Source of the DNA: UBA2767 sp965228625
GTDB lineage: Bacteria; Pseudomonadota; Alphaproteobacteria; Rhizobiales; Methyloligellaceae
DNA length: 64,000 nt
Direction: 5' to 3'
Assembly (NCBI GenBank): GCA_965228625.1
Contig: OZ245829.1
Coordinates: 2,542,001 to 2,606,000, forward strand
In this document: in pieces, positions 52,446 through 61,368 of the stretch
How positions within the stretch are numbered: the stretch's first letter is position 1
How the letters are laid out: each line of letters starts with the position of its first letter
Made by a program: the position numbers and the translations under genes
Notes under the pieces: generated by a model
The model's input: only the letters and a program-made list of their open reading frames with translations
Told to the model about the DNA's origin: nothing
Databases searched by the model: none

Positions 52446-53456
52446 ATGGCGGAGAAAATAGGCGTCATGGTCTGTGGACACGGCAGCCGTGACGAAGGTG
52501 CGGTGCGGGAGTTTGCCCGCGTCGCGGAAGGTCTTCGCAAGCTGATGCCGGACACGCCGATCGAATATGGCTATCTCGAATTCGCACGTCCGATCATCCG
52601 CGACGGTCTCGACAAATTGCGCGATCAGGGCGTGACCCGTGTGCTGGCGGTCCCGGGCATGCTGTTTGCCGCGGGCCACGTGAAGAATGACATCCCGTCC
52701 GTGCTGAACACCTATGCGGCGCAGAATGACGGGATCACGATCGAGCTCGGTAAGGAGCTCGGGATCGACCCGAAAATGATCCGGGCCGCCGGCGCACGCA
52801 TTCAGGAAGCGCTCGACGGCGCATCGGACGATATCTCGCGCGAGGAAACACTGCTCGTTGTCGTCGGGCGGGGCGCGTCGGACCCGGACGCCAACGGCAA
52901 TGTCGCCAAGGTCATGCGGCTGCTATGGGAAGGGTTCGGCTTCGGCTGGGGCGAGACGGTCTATTCCGGCGTCACCTTTCCGCTCGTCGAGCCGGGACTG
53001 GATCACGCCGCGCGCCTCGGCTTCAAGCGCATACTCGTGTTCCCCTACTTCCTGTTCACGGGCGTGCTCATCCGGCGCATTTACGAGCACACCGACCGCG
53101 TCGCCGCGCGGCATCCCGATATCGAATTCATCAAGGCGCCTTATCTGAACGACCACCCGTTGCTGATCGAGACCTTCAAGGAACGGGCCGAGCAGATTCT
53201 CACCGGCGACACGGCCATGAACTGCGGCGGTTGCAAGTATCGCACGCAAGTGCTTGGCTTTGAGGATCAGGTGGGTCTGGCGCAGGAAAGCCACCACCAT
53301 CACGTGGAGGGCATTGGTACGGGAGACGGTCACGCCCATGACCACCACCATGACCATCATCACGGTCATGACCATGGTCACGGACACGAACACGATCATC
53401 ATCACCATCCCTACCCCCATGCCGACCACCCGTTGGGGCCGAAGACACTGGAGTGA
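52446..53456 (+). CDS. cbiX: CbiX-type sirohydrochlorin cobaltochelatase with His-rich tail
   Basis: 336 residues. The two halves of a long CbiX are visible: MVCGHGSRDEGAVREFARV and VVVGRGASDPDANGNVAK, the second with LVEPGLDHAARLGFKRILVFPYFLFTGVL. A Cys pair in NCGGCKYRTQV could bind a cluster. The last 50 residues hold about 25 His, several in HHHH runs with Asp and Gly between, a metal store or sensor seen in some CbiX proteins. CbiX inserts Co2+ into sirohydrochlorin, the early-cobalt route. cobH starts 10 bases after the stop. Confidence 0.94.
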   Translation: MAEKIGVMVCGHGSRDEGAVREFARVAEGLRKLMPDTPIEYGYLEFARPIIRDGLDKLRDQGVTRVLAVPGMLFAAGHVKNDIPSVLNTYAAQNDGITIELGKELGIDPKMIRAAGARIQEALDGASDDISREETLLVVVGRGASDPDANGNVAKVMRLLWEGFGFGWGETVYSGVTFPLVEPGLDHAARLGFKRILVFPYFLFTGVLIRRIYEHTDRVAARHPDIEFIKAPYLNDHPLLIETFKERAEQILTGDTAMNCGGCKYRTQVLGFEDQVGLAQESHHHHVEGIGTGDGHAHDHHHDHHHGHDHGHGHEHDHHHHPYPHADHPLGPKTLE

Positions 53457-53466
53457 GGGGCAAGGC

Positions 53467-54102
53467 GTGCCTGGTCTCACCTATCTCAAGGATCCGAACG
53501 CGATCTACGCGCGTTCCTTCGAGACGATCCTGCAGGAGTCGGATCTCTCCACGCTACCCGAGCCGGTACGTGATGTGGCCGTACGCATGATCCACGCATG
53601 CGGCATGCCGGACATCGCCGGCGATTTGCGTTTCAGCCCGGATGTGGCGAGTGCGGGGACGTCCGCGCTCGCCAGGGGCGCACCCGTCCTTGCCGACTGC
53701 GAGGCCGTTGCGGCTGCAATCACCCGGCGTTTGTTGCCCTGTGAAAATGACGTCATCTGCACGCTCAATGATCCCCGCACGCCGGCCCTGGCGCGCGATC
53801 TCGGAACAACGCGGTCCGCGGCCGCCGTCTCGCTCTGGGCGCCAATGCTGGAGGGCGCCGTCGTCGTCATCGGCAATGCGCCGACGGCGCTGTTCGCCTT
53901 GCTCGAGGCCGTGGACGCGGGCGCACCGCGCCCCGCCGCGCTCATCGCCACGCCGGTCGGTTTCGTCGGCGCGGCCGAATCCAAGGATGAACTGGCGCGC
54001 AACCCGCGCGGTATCCCCTTCCTCACACTGGCCGGGCGCCGCGGCGGATCGGCACTGGCTGCCGCCGCACTAAACGCCATGTCCATCGCGGCCGGCAAAT
54101 GA
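53467..54102 (+). CDS. cobH: Precorrin-8X methylmutase (CobH/CbiC)
   Basis: 211 residues. The active-site His lies in RMIHACGMPDIAGDL near residue 43, followed by VSAGTSAL-like VASAGTSAL and the late GVGPTA-like IGNAPTALFAL. It moves the C11 methyl to C12, giving hydrogenobyrinate or the cobalt form cobyrinate. GTG 53467 is chosen with GGGG-rich sequence upstream. Its end overlaps cobL by 4 bases. Confidence 0.95.
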   Translation: MPGLTYLKDPNAIYARSFETILQESDLSTLPEPVRDVAVRMIHACGMPDIAGDLRFSPDVASAGTSALARGAPVLADCEAVAAAITRRLLPCENDVICTLNDPRTPALARDLGTTRSAAAVSLWAPMLEGAVVVIGNAPTALFALLEAVDAGAPRPAALIATPVGFVGAAESKDELARNPRGIPFLTLAGRRGGSALAAAALNAMSIAAGK

Positions 54103-55304
54103 GTACCTGGCTGACCATTCTCGGCGTCGGGCCGGAGGGCGTCGACGGACTCGCCGCCCCGGCCCGCACCATGCTCGACGCCGCTGAGGTGGTCGTGGGG
54201 CCCGAGCGCGTGCTCCAGGACGTGTCCCTTGAGAAGGCCGAGCTCCATCCCTGGTCGTCGCCCATGGACGACACCCTCGACCAGCTCGAGGACTGGAAGG
54301 GGCGAAACGTCGTCGTCCTTGCCACGGGTAATCCAATGCACTTCGGCGTCGGCGCGACGCTGACCCGGCGTATTCCGCCGGACGAGATGGTGGTCGTTCC
54401 CTCTCCTTCGGCCTTCAGCCTCGCCGCGGCGCGGCTCAAATGGCCGCTGCAGGATGTGGAGACCCTCTCGCTCCATGGACGCCCCGTACCGGCGCTGCAT
54501 CCTTTTGTGCAACCGGGCGCAAGACTGCTCGTGCTGACGGCGGGCAACGAAACCGTACATGCGGTTTCCGCCCTGCTCGTGGCGCGCGGATTCGGCAAGA
54601 GCGCGTTGAGCGTGCTTGAGGATATGGGCGGCACGGCCGAGCGCATTGTCACGCTCTCCGCCGAGGAATGCGAAGGCAAGGAATTCGCGGACTTCAATAC
54701 GCTTGCCGTCGAGTGCGTCGCGGACCCGGATGCGCGGTCGCTTCCACGCGTTCCCGGTCTGCCCGACGAGGCCTACAGGAATGATGGTCAGCTCACCAAA
54801 CGCGAGGTGCGGGCCATAACCCTGTCCGCGCTCGCGCCCTCGCCGAGGGCGTTGTTGTGGGATGTGGGTGCCGGTTGCGGCTCCATTGCGATCGAGTGGA
54901 TGCGCACCGCACCGGGCGCGCGGGCAATTGCCTTTGAACGCGACGAAGACCGCATTAGAATGATTGCGGAAAATGCGGTGGCGTTGGGCGCCCCCGATCT
55001 CGACATTGTATCGGGGGATGTTGCAGACTCGCTCGGCGGGCATCCGGCACCGTCTGCGGTGTTCCACGGCGGGGCCACTACGAACGATGATGTCTTCACG
55101 GCGTGTTGGAACGCACTTGCGCCGGGCGGACGGTTCGTTGCGAATGCGGTGACGCTTGAAGGCAATGCGGCACTCATTGCACGGCACGGACAACATGGCG
55201 GCGAACTCGTGCGCATCGACGTGTCCCAAGTCGGGCCCGTGGGCTCACGCCGGGTCATGCGTCCGCGCATGAGCGTGTTGCAGTGGCGTGTAATGAAAGG
55301 CTAG
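54099..55304 (+). CDS. cobL: Precorrin-6Y C5,15-methyltransferase (CobL; CbiE-CbiT fusion)
   Basis: 401 residues, the length of the fused enzyme. The N-terminal CbiE-like part has VLATGNPMHFGVG and PSPSAFSLAAARL; the C-terminal CbiT-like part has LLWDVGAGCGSIAIEWMR and FHGGATTND. It methylates C5 and C15 and decarboxylates the acetate side chain at C12. ATGA overlap with cobH. Confidence 0.95.
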   Translation: MSTWLTILGVGPEGVDGLAAPARTMLDAAEVVVGPERVLQDVSLEKAELHPWSSPMDDTLDQLEDWKGRNVVVLATGNPMHFGVGATLTRRIPPDEMVVVPSPSAFSLAAARLKWPLQDVETLSLHGRPVPALHPFVQPGARLLVLTAGNETVHAVSALLVARGFGKSALSVLEDMGGTAERIVTLSAEECEGKEFADFNTLAVECVADPDARSLPRVPGLPDEAYRNDGQLTKREVRAITLSALAPSPRALLWDVGAGCGSIAIEWMRTAPGARAIAFERDEDRIRMIAENAVALGAPDLDIVSGDVADSLGGHPAPSAVFHGGATTNDDVFTACWNALAPGGRFVANAVTLEGNAALIARHGQHGGELVRIDVSQVGPVGSRRVMRPRMSVLQWRVMKG

Positions 55305-55309
55305 GTGCG

Positions 55310-56014
55310 ATGGCGACCCAGGGAACCCTGTTTGGTGTTGGCGTGGGCCCGGGTGACCCGAAGCTCATGACCATCAAGGCGGGCGAGGTGATCCGCGCGG
55401 CCGACATCCTCGCCTATCCGGTGAACAGCGCCGGCGAGAGCCAGGCCCGGTCGATCGCCGCGCCGATCATCAACGACTCCGCCACGGAGCTTCCACTCCA
55501 TATCCCCATGAATATTGACCCGGATCCGGCCCGCACGGCCTACGATTCCGCCGCAAACCAGATCGCGACCTTTCTGCTCACGGGCAAGAGCGTCGCCTAT
55601 CTGTGTGTCGGCGATCCCATGTTCTACGGCAGTTTCATGTACCTGGCCGCGCGCATGAGCGTTTCCTACAAGATCGAGATCATTCCCGGCGTCACATCGC
55701 TTTCCGCCTGCGCGGCGCAGACGCGCATGCCACTGGCCGGCCGCACGGACATTCTGAGCGTCATTCCGGCGACCCTCGAGGAACAGGATCTGGAGGCGGC
55801 ACTGACGCGCACCGACACCGCCGTGGTCATCAAGGTCGGACGCCACATGAAGAAGGTCCGCGACACCCTGCGCAGGCTCGGCCTTTCGGGCAACGCCCTC
55901 ATGGTGGAGAACGGCAGCGCCGAAGGGGAGCGCATCACCCTTGTGGAACAGGTGACCGACGACACCACGCCGTACTTTTCGACCATCCTCGTCGCCCGGC
56001 GGGACGATGCATGA
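55310..56014 (+). CDS. cobI: Precorrin-2 C20-methyltransferase (CobI/CbiL)
   Basis: 234 residues. The SAM-binding loop of the uroporphyrin-type fold is VGVGPGDPKLMTIKA near residue 10; further landmarks are LCVGDPMFYGSFMY and IIPGVTSLSACAA. It methylates C20 of precorrin-2 or of its cobalt form. ATG 55310 lies 6 bases after the cobL stop, and the end overlaps the next gene by 4 bases (ATGA). Confidence 0.95.
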   Translation: MATQGTLFGVGVGPGDPKLMTIKAGEVIRAADILAYPVNSAGESQARSIAAPIINDSATELPLHIPMNIDPDPARTAYDSAANQIATFLLTGKSVAYLCVGDPMFYGSFMYLAARMSVSYKIEIIPGVTSLSACAAQTRMPLAGRTDILSVIPATLEEQDLEAALTRTDTAVVIKVGRHMKKVRDTLRRLGLSGNALMVENGSAEGERITLVEQVTDDTTPYFSTILVARRDDA

Positions 56015-57825
56015 CGCAATCGCCGGCCATTCTCGTGCTTGGACCGTCGGCCATGGATACGGCCGCGCGCATCCGCGCAGGCCTGAGCGCCGGTGAAATT
56101 CACGGGCGCACCGCCCGGGTCGGCGAAGCCGACGTGACTTTTGAGGAAACCGCGTCGCACCTGCAAAGACTGTTTCAGGACGGCGTGCCGATCATCGGGG
56201 TCTGTGCCTCGGGCATTCTCATTCGCGCGCTGGCGCCGATGTTGGCCGATAAAACGACCGAACCGCCGGTCGTTGCGGTGGCGGAAGACGGTTCGGCCGT
56301 TGTACCGCTCCTCGGCGGCCACGCCGGGGCAAACGATCTGGCGCGCCGGATCGCGGAAGTGCTGAACGTTGATCCGGCGATAACGACGGCTGGAGATGTC
56401 CGTTTCGGTATTGCCCTCGACGACCCGCCTGACGGGTGGCACCTGGCGAATCCGCAAGATGCCAAGGACGTGGCCGCGGCACTCCTTGCCGGCGCAGGCG
56501 CAAAGCTGAGTGGAAGCCTGCCCTGGCTCGAAGCGTCTCACATTCCGGCCGCCGGGAACGGCAGCGTCGAACTGGTGAGTACGGTTCGTGTTGACGCGGG
56601 ATCAGCCACAAGGCTGGTCTACAACCCGAGAACGCTGGCGCTCGGTGTCGGCTGCGAGCGCAATTGCTCGGCCCAAGAGCTGATCGGCCTCGTCCGGTCG
56701 ACGCTCGCCGCGCATGATCTGACGCCTGCCTCCCTGGCCCTGGTCGCCTCGATCGATCTCAAGGCCGACGAGGACGCCGTTCACGCAGTGGGAGAGTATT
56801 TCGGCGTTCCGGTCCGTTTCCTTTCCGCACAAGACCTCAACCGCGAAGCGCCGCGCCTCAGAAACCCCTCGACCGTGGTGATGCGCGAGGTCGGCTGCCC
56901 CGGCGTTGCCGAAGGTGCCGCACTGGCGGGCGCGGGAGCCGACGGAACGTTGCTGATCGAGAAAACCAAGTCCCAGCGTGCGACGTGTGCCGTCGCGGTC
57001 GCGCAGGAACCGATCGAGGCGCTCGCCGTTGGCCGATCGCGCGGCATGCTGTCGGTCGTTGGTGTCGGCCCGGGCAGCGCTGACTGGCGTACGGCGGAGG
57101 CGGTCTCGCTGCTCTCCGACGCCACGGACTGGGTTGGTTACGGCCTTTATCTCGACCTTGTTTCCGATCTGAAAGACGGAACGCGCGAGCACCGGTTCGA
57201 CCTCGGCGAGGAGGAAAAGCGCGTGCGCCACGCCCTGGAGCTTGCCGGTGAGGGCCGTGACGTGGCACTTGTCTGCTCTGGCGACGCGGGCATCTACGCC
57301 ATGGCGAGCCTCGTCCACGAGCTTCTCGATCCCGACGGAACGGCAGCACCGGTCTCGGACGCGGCACGCCGCGTCAAGGTCACCGTGGCACCCGGGATTT
57401 CCGCCCTGCAGGCCGCAGCCGCACGGGTCGGCGCCCCAATCGGCCACGACTTCTGCGCGATCTCGCTGTCCGATCTGCTGACGCCGTGGGAGACCATCGA
57501 AAAGCGCCTGATGGCCGCGGCGGCCGCGGATTTCGTCGTCGCGCTCTACAATCCGCGCTCCCGCCGCCGGCAACGCCAGCTCGAACGGGCGATCGAGATC
57601 CTCCGGGAACACCGTGCGCCGGAAACGCCGGTCGTGGTCGCCTCCAGCCTCGGGCGCGACAACGAGACCGTGCATGTCACCGCCCTGCGCGAGCTCGAAC
57701 CGCAAGCGGTCGACATGATGAGCGTGGTGCTCGTCGGCGCCACGCAGACGCGGCGCGCTGGTGCTGCCCATGAACCGCGCGTCTACACGCCGCGCGGCTA
57801 CGACACCAAGGCGCAGCAGGGATGA
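56011..57825 (+). CDS. cobJ: CbiG-CobJ fusion: cobalt-precorrin-5A hydrolase and precorrin-3B C17-methyltransferase
   Basis: 604 residues. The first 340 residues resemble CbiG: a central domain with GVCASGILIRALAPMLADK and LGGHAGANDLARRIA, then a CobE/CbiG C-terminal domain with LALGVGCERNCSAQE and LRNPSTVVMREVGCPGVAE. From about residue 348 the CobJ methyltransferase begins with LSVVGVGPGSADW and continues CSGDAGIYAMASLV and VAPGISALQAAAARVG. CbiG opens the lactone ring of cobalt-precorrin-5A in the anaerobic pathway. CobJ contracts the ring and methylates C17. ATG 56011 overlaps the cobI stop; cobM follows with ATGA overlap. Confidence 0.93.
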   Translation: MTQSPAILVLGPSAMDTAARIRAGLSAGEIHGRTARVGEADVTFEETASHLQRLFQDGVPIIGVCASGILIRALAPMLADKTTEPPVVAVAEDGSAVVPLLGGHAGANDLARRIAEVLNVDPAITTAGDVRFGIALDDPPDGWHLANPQDAKDVAAALLAGAGAKLSGSLPWLEASHIPAAGNGSVELVSTVRVDAGSATRLVYNPRTLALGVGCERNCSAQELIGLVRSTLAAHDLTPASLALVASIDLKADEDAVHAVGEYFGVPVRFLSAQDLNREAPRLRNPSTVVMREVGCPGVAEGAALAGAGADGTLLIEKTKSQRATCAVAVAQEPIEALAVGRSRGMLSVVGVGPGSADWRTAEAVSLLSDATDWVGYGLYLDLVSDLKDGTREHRFDLGEEEKRVRHALELAGEGRDVALVCSGDAGIYAMASLVHELLDPDGTAAPVSDAARRVKVTVAPGISALQAAAARVGAPIGHDFCAISLSDLLTPWETIEKRLMAAAAADFVVALYNPRSRRRQRQLERAIEILREHRAPETPVVVASSLGRDNETVHVTALRELEPQAVDMMSVVLVGATQTRRAGAAHEPRVYTPRGYDTKAQQG

Positions 57826-58595
57826 CCGTCCATTTCATCGGCGCCGGACCGGGTGCATCGGATCTGATCACCGTCCGCGGGCTGGAATTCATCCGCCGTT
57901 GCCCCGTATGCCTCTTTGCCGGGTCGCTGGTCCCGCGAGAGATTGTCGCCGCCGCTCCACCGGACGCCCGGGTGCTCGACACCGCGCCGATGACACTCGG
58001 CGAGATCATCGGTGAAATGGAGACCGCCCACGCTCAGAGCAAAGATGTCGCGCGGGTTCATTCCGGCGATCCGTCGCTCTACGGGGCCATTGCCGAGCAG
58101 ATGCGCGCGCTCGATGCGCGCGGGATTCCCTATGACGTGACGCCGGGCGTGCCGGCCTTCGCCGCCGCCGCCGCGGCTCTGAAGTCGGAACTCACCCTTC
58201 CCGAAATCGCCCAGACCGTGATCCTGACCCGGACGTCGGGAAAGGCCTCGCGCATGCCGGAGCGCGAAACGCTGGATACACTCGGGCGTTCGGGCGCGAC
58301 CCTGGCCATCCATCTCTCCGTCCGCAATCTCAAGGCCGTCGAGCGGGAGCTGACGCCGCATTACGGAGCCGATTGCCCGGTGGTCGTCGTTTACCGCGCA
58401 AGCTGGCCGGATGAGCAGATCATCCGGGGCACGCTTGGCGACATCTGGCGCAAGGTCCGTGACGCGAAGATCACGCGGACGGCGCTGGTGCTCGTTGGAC
58501 CTGTTCTGGGCGAAAAGACGTTCCGCGATTCCGCGCTCTATGATGCCGCGCATGAGCACATTCTGCGCAACCGCAAGACCAAGGCTGCGAGCTAA
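57822..58595 (+). CDS. cobM: Precorrin-4 C11-methyltransferase (CobM/CbiF)
   Basis: 257 residues. SAM-site and substrate landmarks: VHFIGAGPGASDLITVRG near residue 2, VHSGDPSLYGAIAEQM and DVTPGVPAFAAAAA. The enzyme methylates C11 of precorrin-4. Its stop overlaps the stop of convergent cobK (58592-58595), an extreme packing. Confidence 0.96.
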   Translation: MTVHFIGAGPGASDLITVRGLEFIRRCPVCLFAGSLVPREIVAAAPPDARVLDTAPMTLGEIIGEMETAHAQSKDVARVHSGDPSLYGAIAEQMRALDARGIPYDVTPGVPAFAAAAAALKSELTLPEIAQTVILTRTSGKASRMPERETLDTLGRSGATLAIHLSVRNLKAVERELTPHYGADCPVVVVYRASWPDEQIIRGTLGDIWRKVRDAKITRTALVLVGPVLGEKTFRDSALYDAAHEHILRNRKTKAAS

Positions 58596-59341
58596 TCCAG
58601 CGCCCGGTCGATCAGCGTCATCATCTCGTCCACGTCCCCGGCGGTGCGAACGGACGGTTTTTCCGGGCGCACAACCATGATCACCGGCAGGCCGAGCGCG
58701 CGGGCCGCGGAGATCTTCGCGACCGTCGCATCACCCCCGGAGTTTTTGGTCACCAGCACCTCGATATGCCGGTTCGTCATCAGCTCGGTTTCCTCCTCCT
58801 GCGCAAACGGCGGGCGCGCAAGGATGATCTCGGCATGTTGCGGGATGGAGCAATCGGGCGGCTCGATCATGCGCGCGATTACGCTGATGCCGTCTCGCTC
58901 AAGAAACGGCGCAATCTCCTGGCGTCCGACCGTCACCAGCGCGCGCGCGCCGCGCGGAATGGCCTGCGCGGCGGCAGCACTGTCGGAAACCCCGGTCCAG
59001 CGATCGCCGGGTTGTTCAGCCCAGGGCGGGCGCTCAAGTCGCAGGACAGGAATATCGGCAGCCTTCGCCGCCTGCGCGGCATTCGACGACATCCGCGCCG
59101 CGAAGGGATGAACCGCGTCGATGAGCAGATCGACGCCCTCTTCCTCAAGGAATGACCGCAGTCCTTCCGGCCCGCCGAACCCGCCCGACCGGACTTTGCC
59201 GGTGATGGCCTGGGGCGCGCGCGTGACACCGGCCAGCGACGTCGTCACCGAGAAGCGCGCATCCGCGTCGAGCCGCCCGGCCAGAGACCGCGCCTGCCCG
59301 GTGCCGCCGAGAATGAGAATGTTGGAACGTTCAGGGGGCAC
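58592..59341 (-). CDS. cobK: Precorrin-6A reductase (CobK/CbiJ)
   Basis: 249 residues. The NAD(P)-binding start is ILILGGTGQARSLAGRL, with DLLIDAVHPFAARMS and LVTVGRQEIAPF. It reduces the macrocycle of precorrin-6A (or cobalt-precorrin-6A) with NADPH. GTG 59341 starts the real domain; the longer in-frame ATG form has an Arg/Ser/Cys-rich lead and overlaps cbiD deeply. The GTG start overlaps the cbiD end by 11 bases, so cbiD and cobK are one minus-strand operon. Confidence 0.93.
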   Translation of the reverse strand: MPPERSNILILGGTGQARSLAGRLDADARFSVTTSLAGVTRAPQAITGKVRSGGFGGPEGLRSFLEEEGVDLLIDAVHPFAARMSSNAAQAAKAADIPVLRLERPPWAEQPGDRWTGVSDSAAAAQAIPRGARALVTVGRQEIAPFLERDGISVIARMIEPPDCSIPQHAEIILARPPFAQEEETELMTNRHIEVLVTKNSGGDATVAKISAARALGLPVIMVVRPEKPSVRTAGDVDEMMTLIDRALD

Positions 59342-60425
59342 GGGCGATGACCCTGCCCTGCCGGTCGACGATGACGACGTCGGCCTTGACGGGCGCGTCC
59401 CGCAGCACGGTCCGGACCGTGTCCAACGCGTGGCGCGCGACCTCACGCGCGACGTCGACTTCTTCGGCGCGGGTGGATTCCAGAACTTCGAGGGCGGTAT
59501 TGGCCCGGCGCGTTGTCTCGCTCAGTTCGGCGCTTCCGCCGGCGTCACCGACACGCTCGGCCAGCCAGTCGAAATCGACCTGCGAGCGCCCGGAATGCAG
59601 ATCGAGGCGCCCCTGCGCCAGCTTGGTCATCTTGGCGAAGCCGCCGGCGACGGTGACCCTGTCGACGGGATGATTGCGGACATATTTGAGCATGCCGCCG
59701 GCGAAATCCCCCATATCGATCAGGGCCTGGGGCGCGAGTCCGTAAAGCTCGGCAACAGCCGCTTCGGACGTCGAGCCGGTCGCACCGGCGATGTGCAAAA
59801 TACCGGTGGCGCGGGCGACATCGACGCCGCGATGGATAGAGTGAATCCAGGCAGAGCAGGAAAAAGGATGTACGACACCCGTCGTGCCGAGGATCGAGAT
59901 CCCGCCCTCGATGCCGAGCCGCGGGTTCCACGTCTTTTCCGCGAGGGCCGCGCCGCCGGGCACGGAAATCTCGACCTCGAAGTCGGCGGTGCTGTCGTTT
60001 TCGGCCGCGACATCCTCGATTGTCTCCCGCATCATTTTGCGGGGTACCGGATTGATGGCCGGCTCGCCGGGTTCGAGCGGCAGGCCGGGCTTGGTCACTG
60101 TCCCGACGCCCTCACCCGCGCGGAACACGATGCCTTTCCCGCTTTCGCTTCGCCGCACCGTCGAGACGATCATGGCGCCATGGGTCACGTCCGGATCATC
60201 GCCCGCGTCCTTGACGATGCCGGCGCGCGCCCATGTCTCACCGGCCTCCTCCAGAGCCAGTGCGAATGCGGGCCGCTCGCCCTTCGGGAGCGTGATCGAG
60301 ACGGGGTCCGGGAAGCGGTTCGTCAGCAGCGCGGTGACCGCCGCGCGCGTTGCGGCGGTTGCGCAGGCGCCGGTCGTCCATCCGCGCCGGAGTGCCCGGC
60401 CCTCCCGGTTTTCGGTAGCGGTCAT
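59331..60425 (-). CDS. cbiD: Cobalt-precorrin-5B C1-methyltransferase (CbiD)
   Basis: 364 residues, the usual length for CbiD. Landmarks: RRGWTTGACATAATRAAV near residue 12, GIEGGISILGTTGVV and HPVDRVTVAGGFAKM. CbiD methylates C1 in the anaerobic, cobalt-first route, where the aerobic route would use CobF. ATG 60425 fits the family start; a longer frame from 60653 is antisense to cobA. It is divergent from cobA across 73 bases and continues into cobK. Confidence 0.94.
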   Translation of the reverse strand: MTATENREGRALRRGWTTGACATAATRAAVTALLTNRFPDPVSITLPKGERPAFALALEEAGETWARAGIVKDAGDDPDVTHGAMIVSTVRRSESGKGIVFRAGEGVGTVTKPGLPLEPGEPAINPVPRKMMRETIEDVAAENDSTADFEVEISVPGGAALAEKTWNPRLGIEGGISILGTTGVVHPFSCSAWIHSIHRGVDVARATGILHIAGATGSTSEAAVAELYGLAPQALIDMGDFAGGMLKYVRNHPVDRVTVAGGFAKMTKLAQGRLDLHSGRSQVDFDWLAERVGDAGGSAELSETTRRANTALEVLESTRAEEVDVAREVARHALDTVRTVLRDAPVKADVVIVDRQGRVIARAP

Positions 60426-60498
60426 GGCCACGACTCTATACACCTGTGCCGCCAACTCTCCTACACTGGCGCGTTGCACAGAAACCGTGCCCATTGTG

Positions 60499-61368
60499 AT
60501 GAACGACTCGCGAGACAAAGGACGAAACGAAGACACACGCGACGCCCCCGTGCCCGGCGGCTTCGCGCGTCTGAACCACGCGGATTTTCCGGACTTCGCA
60601 CCCGGAACGGTGTGGCTTGTGGGCGCCGGCCCCGGCGCACCGGGGCTGCTCACCCTGCTCGGCTTCCACGGGCTCTCTCAGGCCGACATCGTCGTCTATG
60701 ACGCGCTCGTCAATGACGACATTCTCAACTGGAAGCGCGAGGGAGCCAGTGTCGAGTTCGCCGGCAAGCGCGGCGGCAAGCCGTCGGCCAAACAGCAGGA
60801 TATCTCGCTGCGGCTCGTGGAACTGGCCCGGCAGAACAAGCGCGTCCTGCGGCTCAAGGGCGGCGACCCGCTGACCTTCGGCCGCGGCGGTGAGGAATGT
60901 GAATCGCTCGCCGCCGCCGGCATTCCGTTCCGGATCGTGCCCGGCATAACGTCCGGCGTCGGCGGCCTTGCCTATGCCGGCATCCCGACCACGCACCGCG
61001 ACACCAACCATTCCGTTCTGTTCCTGACGGGTCACGATGCAACGGGTGACATTCCGCAGGGCGTCGACTGGAAGAACGTCGCCAGCGCGTCTCCCGTCGT
61101 CGTCATGTATATGGCGGTGCGCAACCTGCCGAAAATCGCGCAGACGCTTCTCGGTTTCGGGCGCGATGCCGACGAACCCGTCGCGGTTGTATCGAACGCG
61201 ACACTGCCGCATCAGTCGATCCACACGACGACCCTGGGTCGGATTCCCGATGCGCCCGACATCGTGAAGCTGCCGACGCCGGCTCTTGTGGTGCTCGGCA
61301 AGGTGGTCGATTTCCACGACACGCTGGGCTGGTACGCGAAGGCGCTGCGGGAGAACACCGTTGGCTGA
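60499..61368 (+). CDS. cobA: Uroporphyrinogen-III C-methyltransferase (CobA/SUMT)
   Basis: 289 residues. Landmarks: VWLVGAGPGAPGLLTLLG near residue 37, RLKGGDPLTFGRGGEE and VPGITSGVGGLAYAGIP. It makes precorrin-2 from uroporphyrinogen III with two SAM, feeding both sirohaem and corrin synthesis. It has an extra N-terminal 35 residues before the core. It starts a second plus-strand cob operon and overlaps cobB by 8 bases. Confidence 0.96.
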   Translation: MNDSRDKGRNEDTRDAPVPGGFARLNHADFPDFAPGTVWLVGAGPGAPGLLTLLGFHGLSQADIVVYDALVNDDILNWKREGASVEFAGKRGGKPSAKQQDISLRLVELARQNKRVLRLKGGDPLTFGRGGEECESLAAAGIPFRIVPGITSGVGGLAYAGIPTTHRDTNHSVLFLTGHDATGDIPQGVDWKNVASASPVVVMYMAVRNLPKIAQTLLGFGRDADEPVAVVSNATLPHQSIHTTTLGRIPDAPDIVKLPTPALVVLGKVVDFHDTLGWYAKALRENTVG

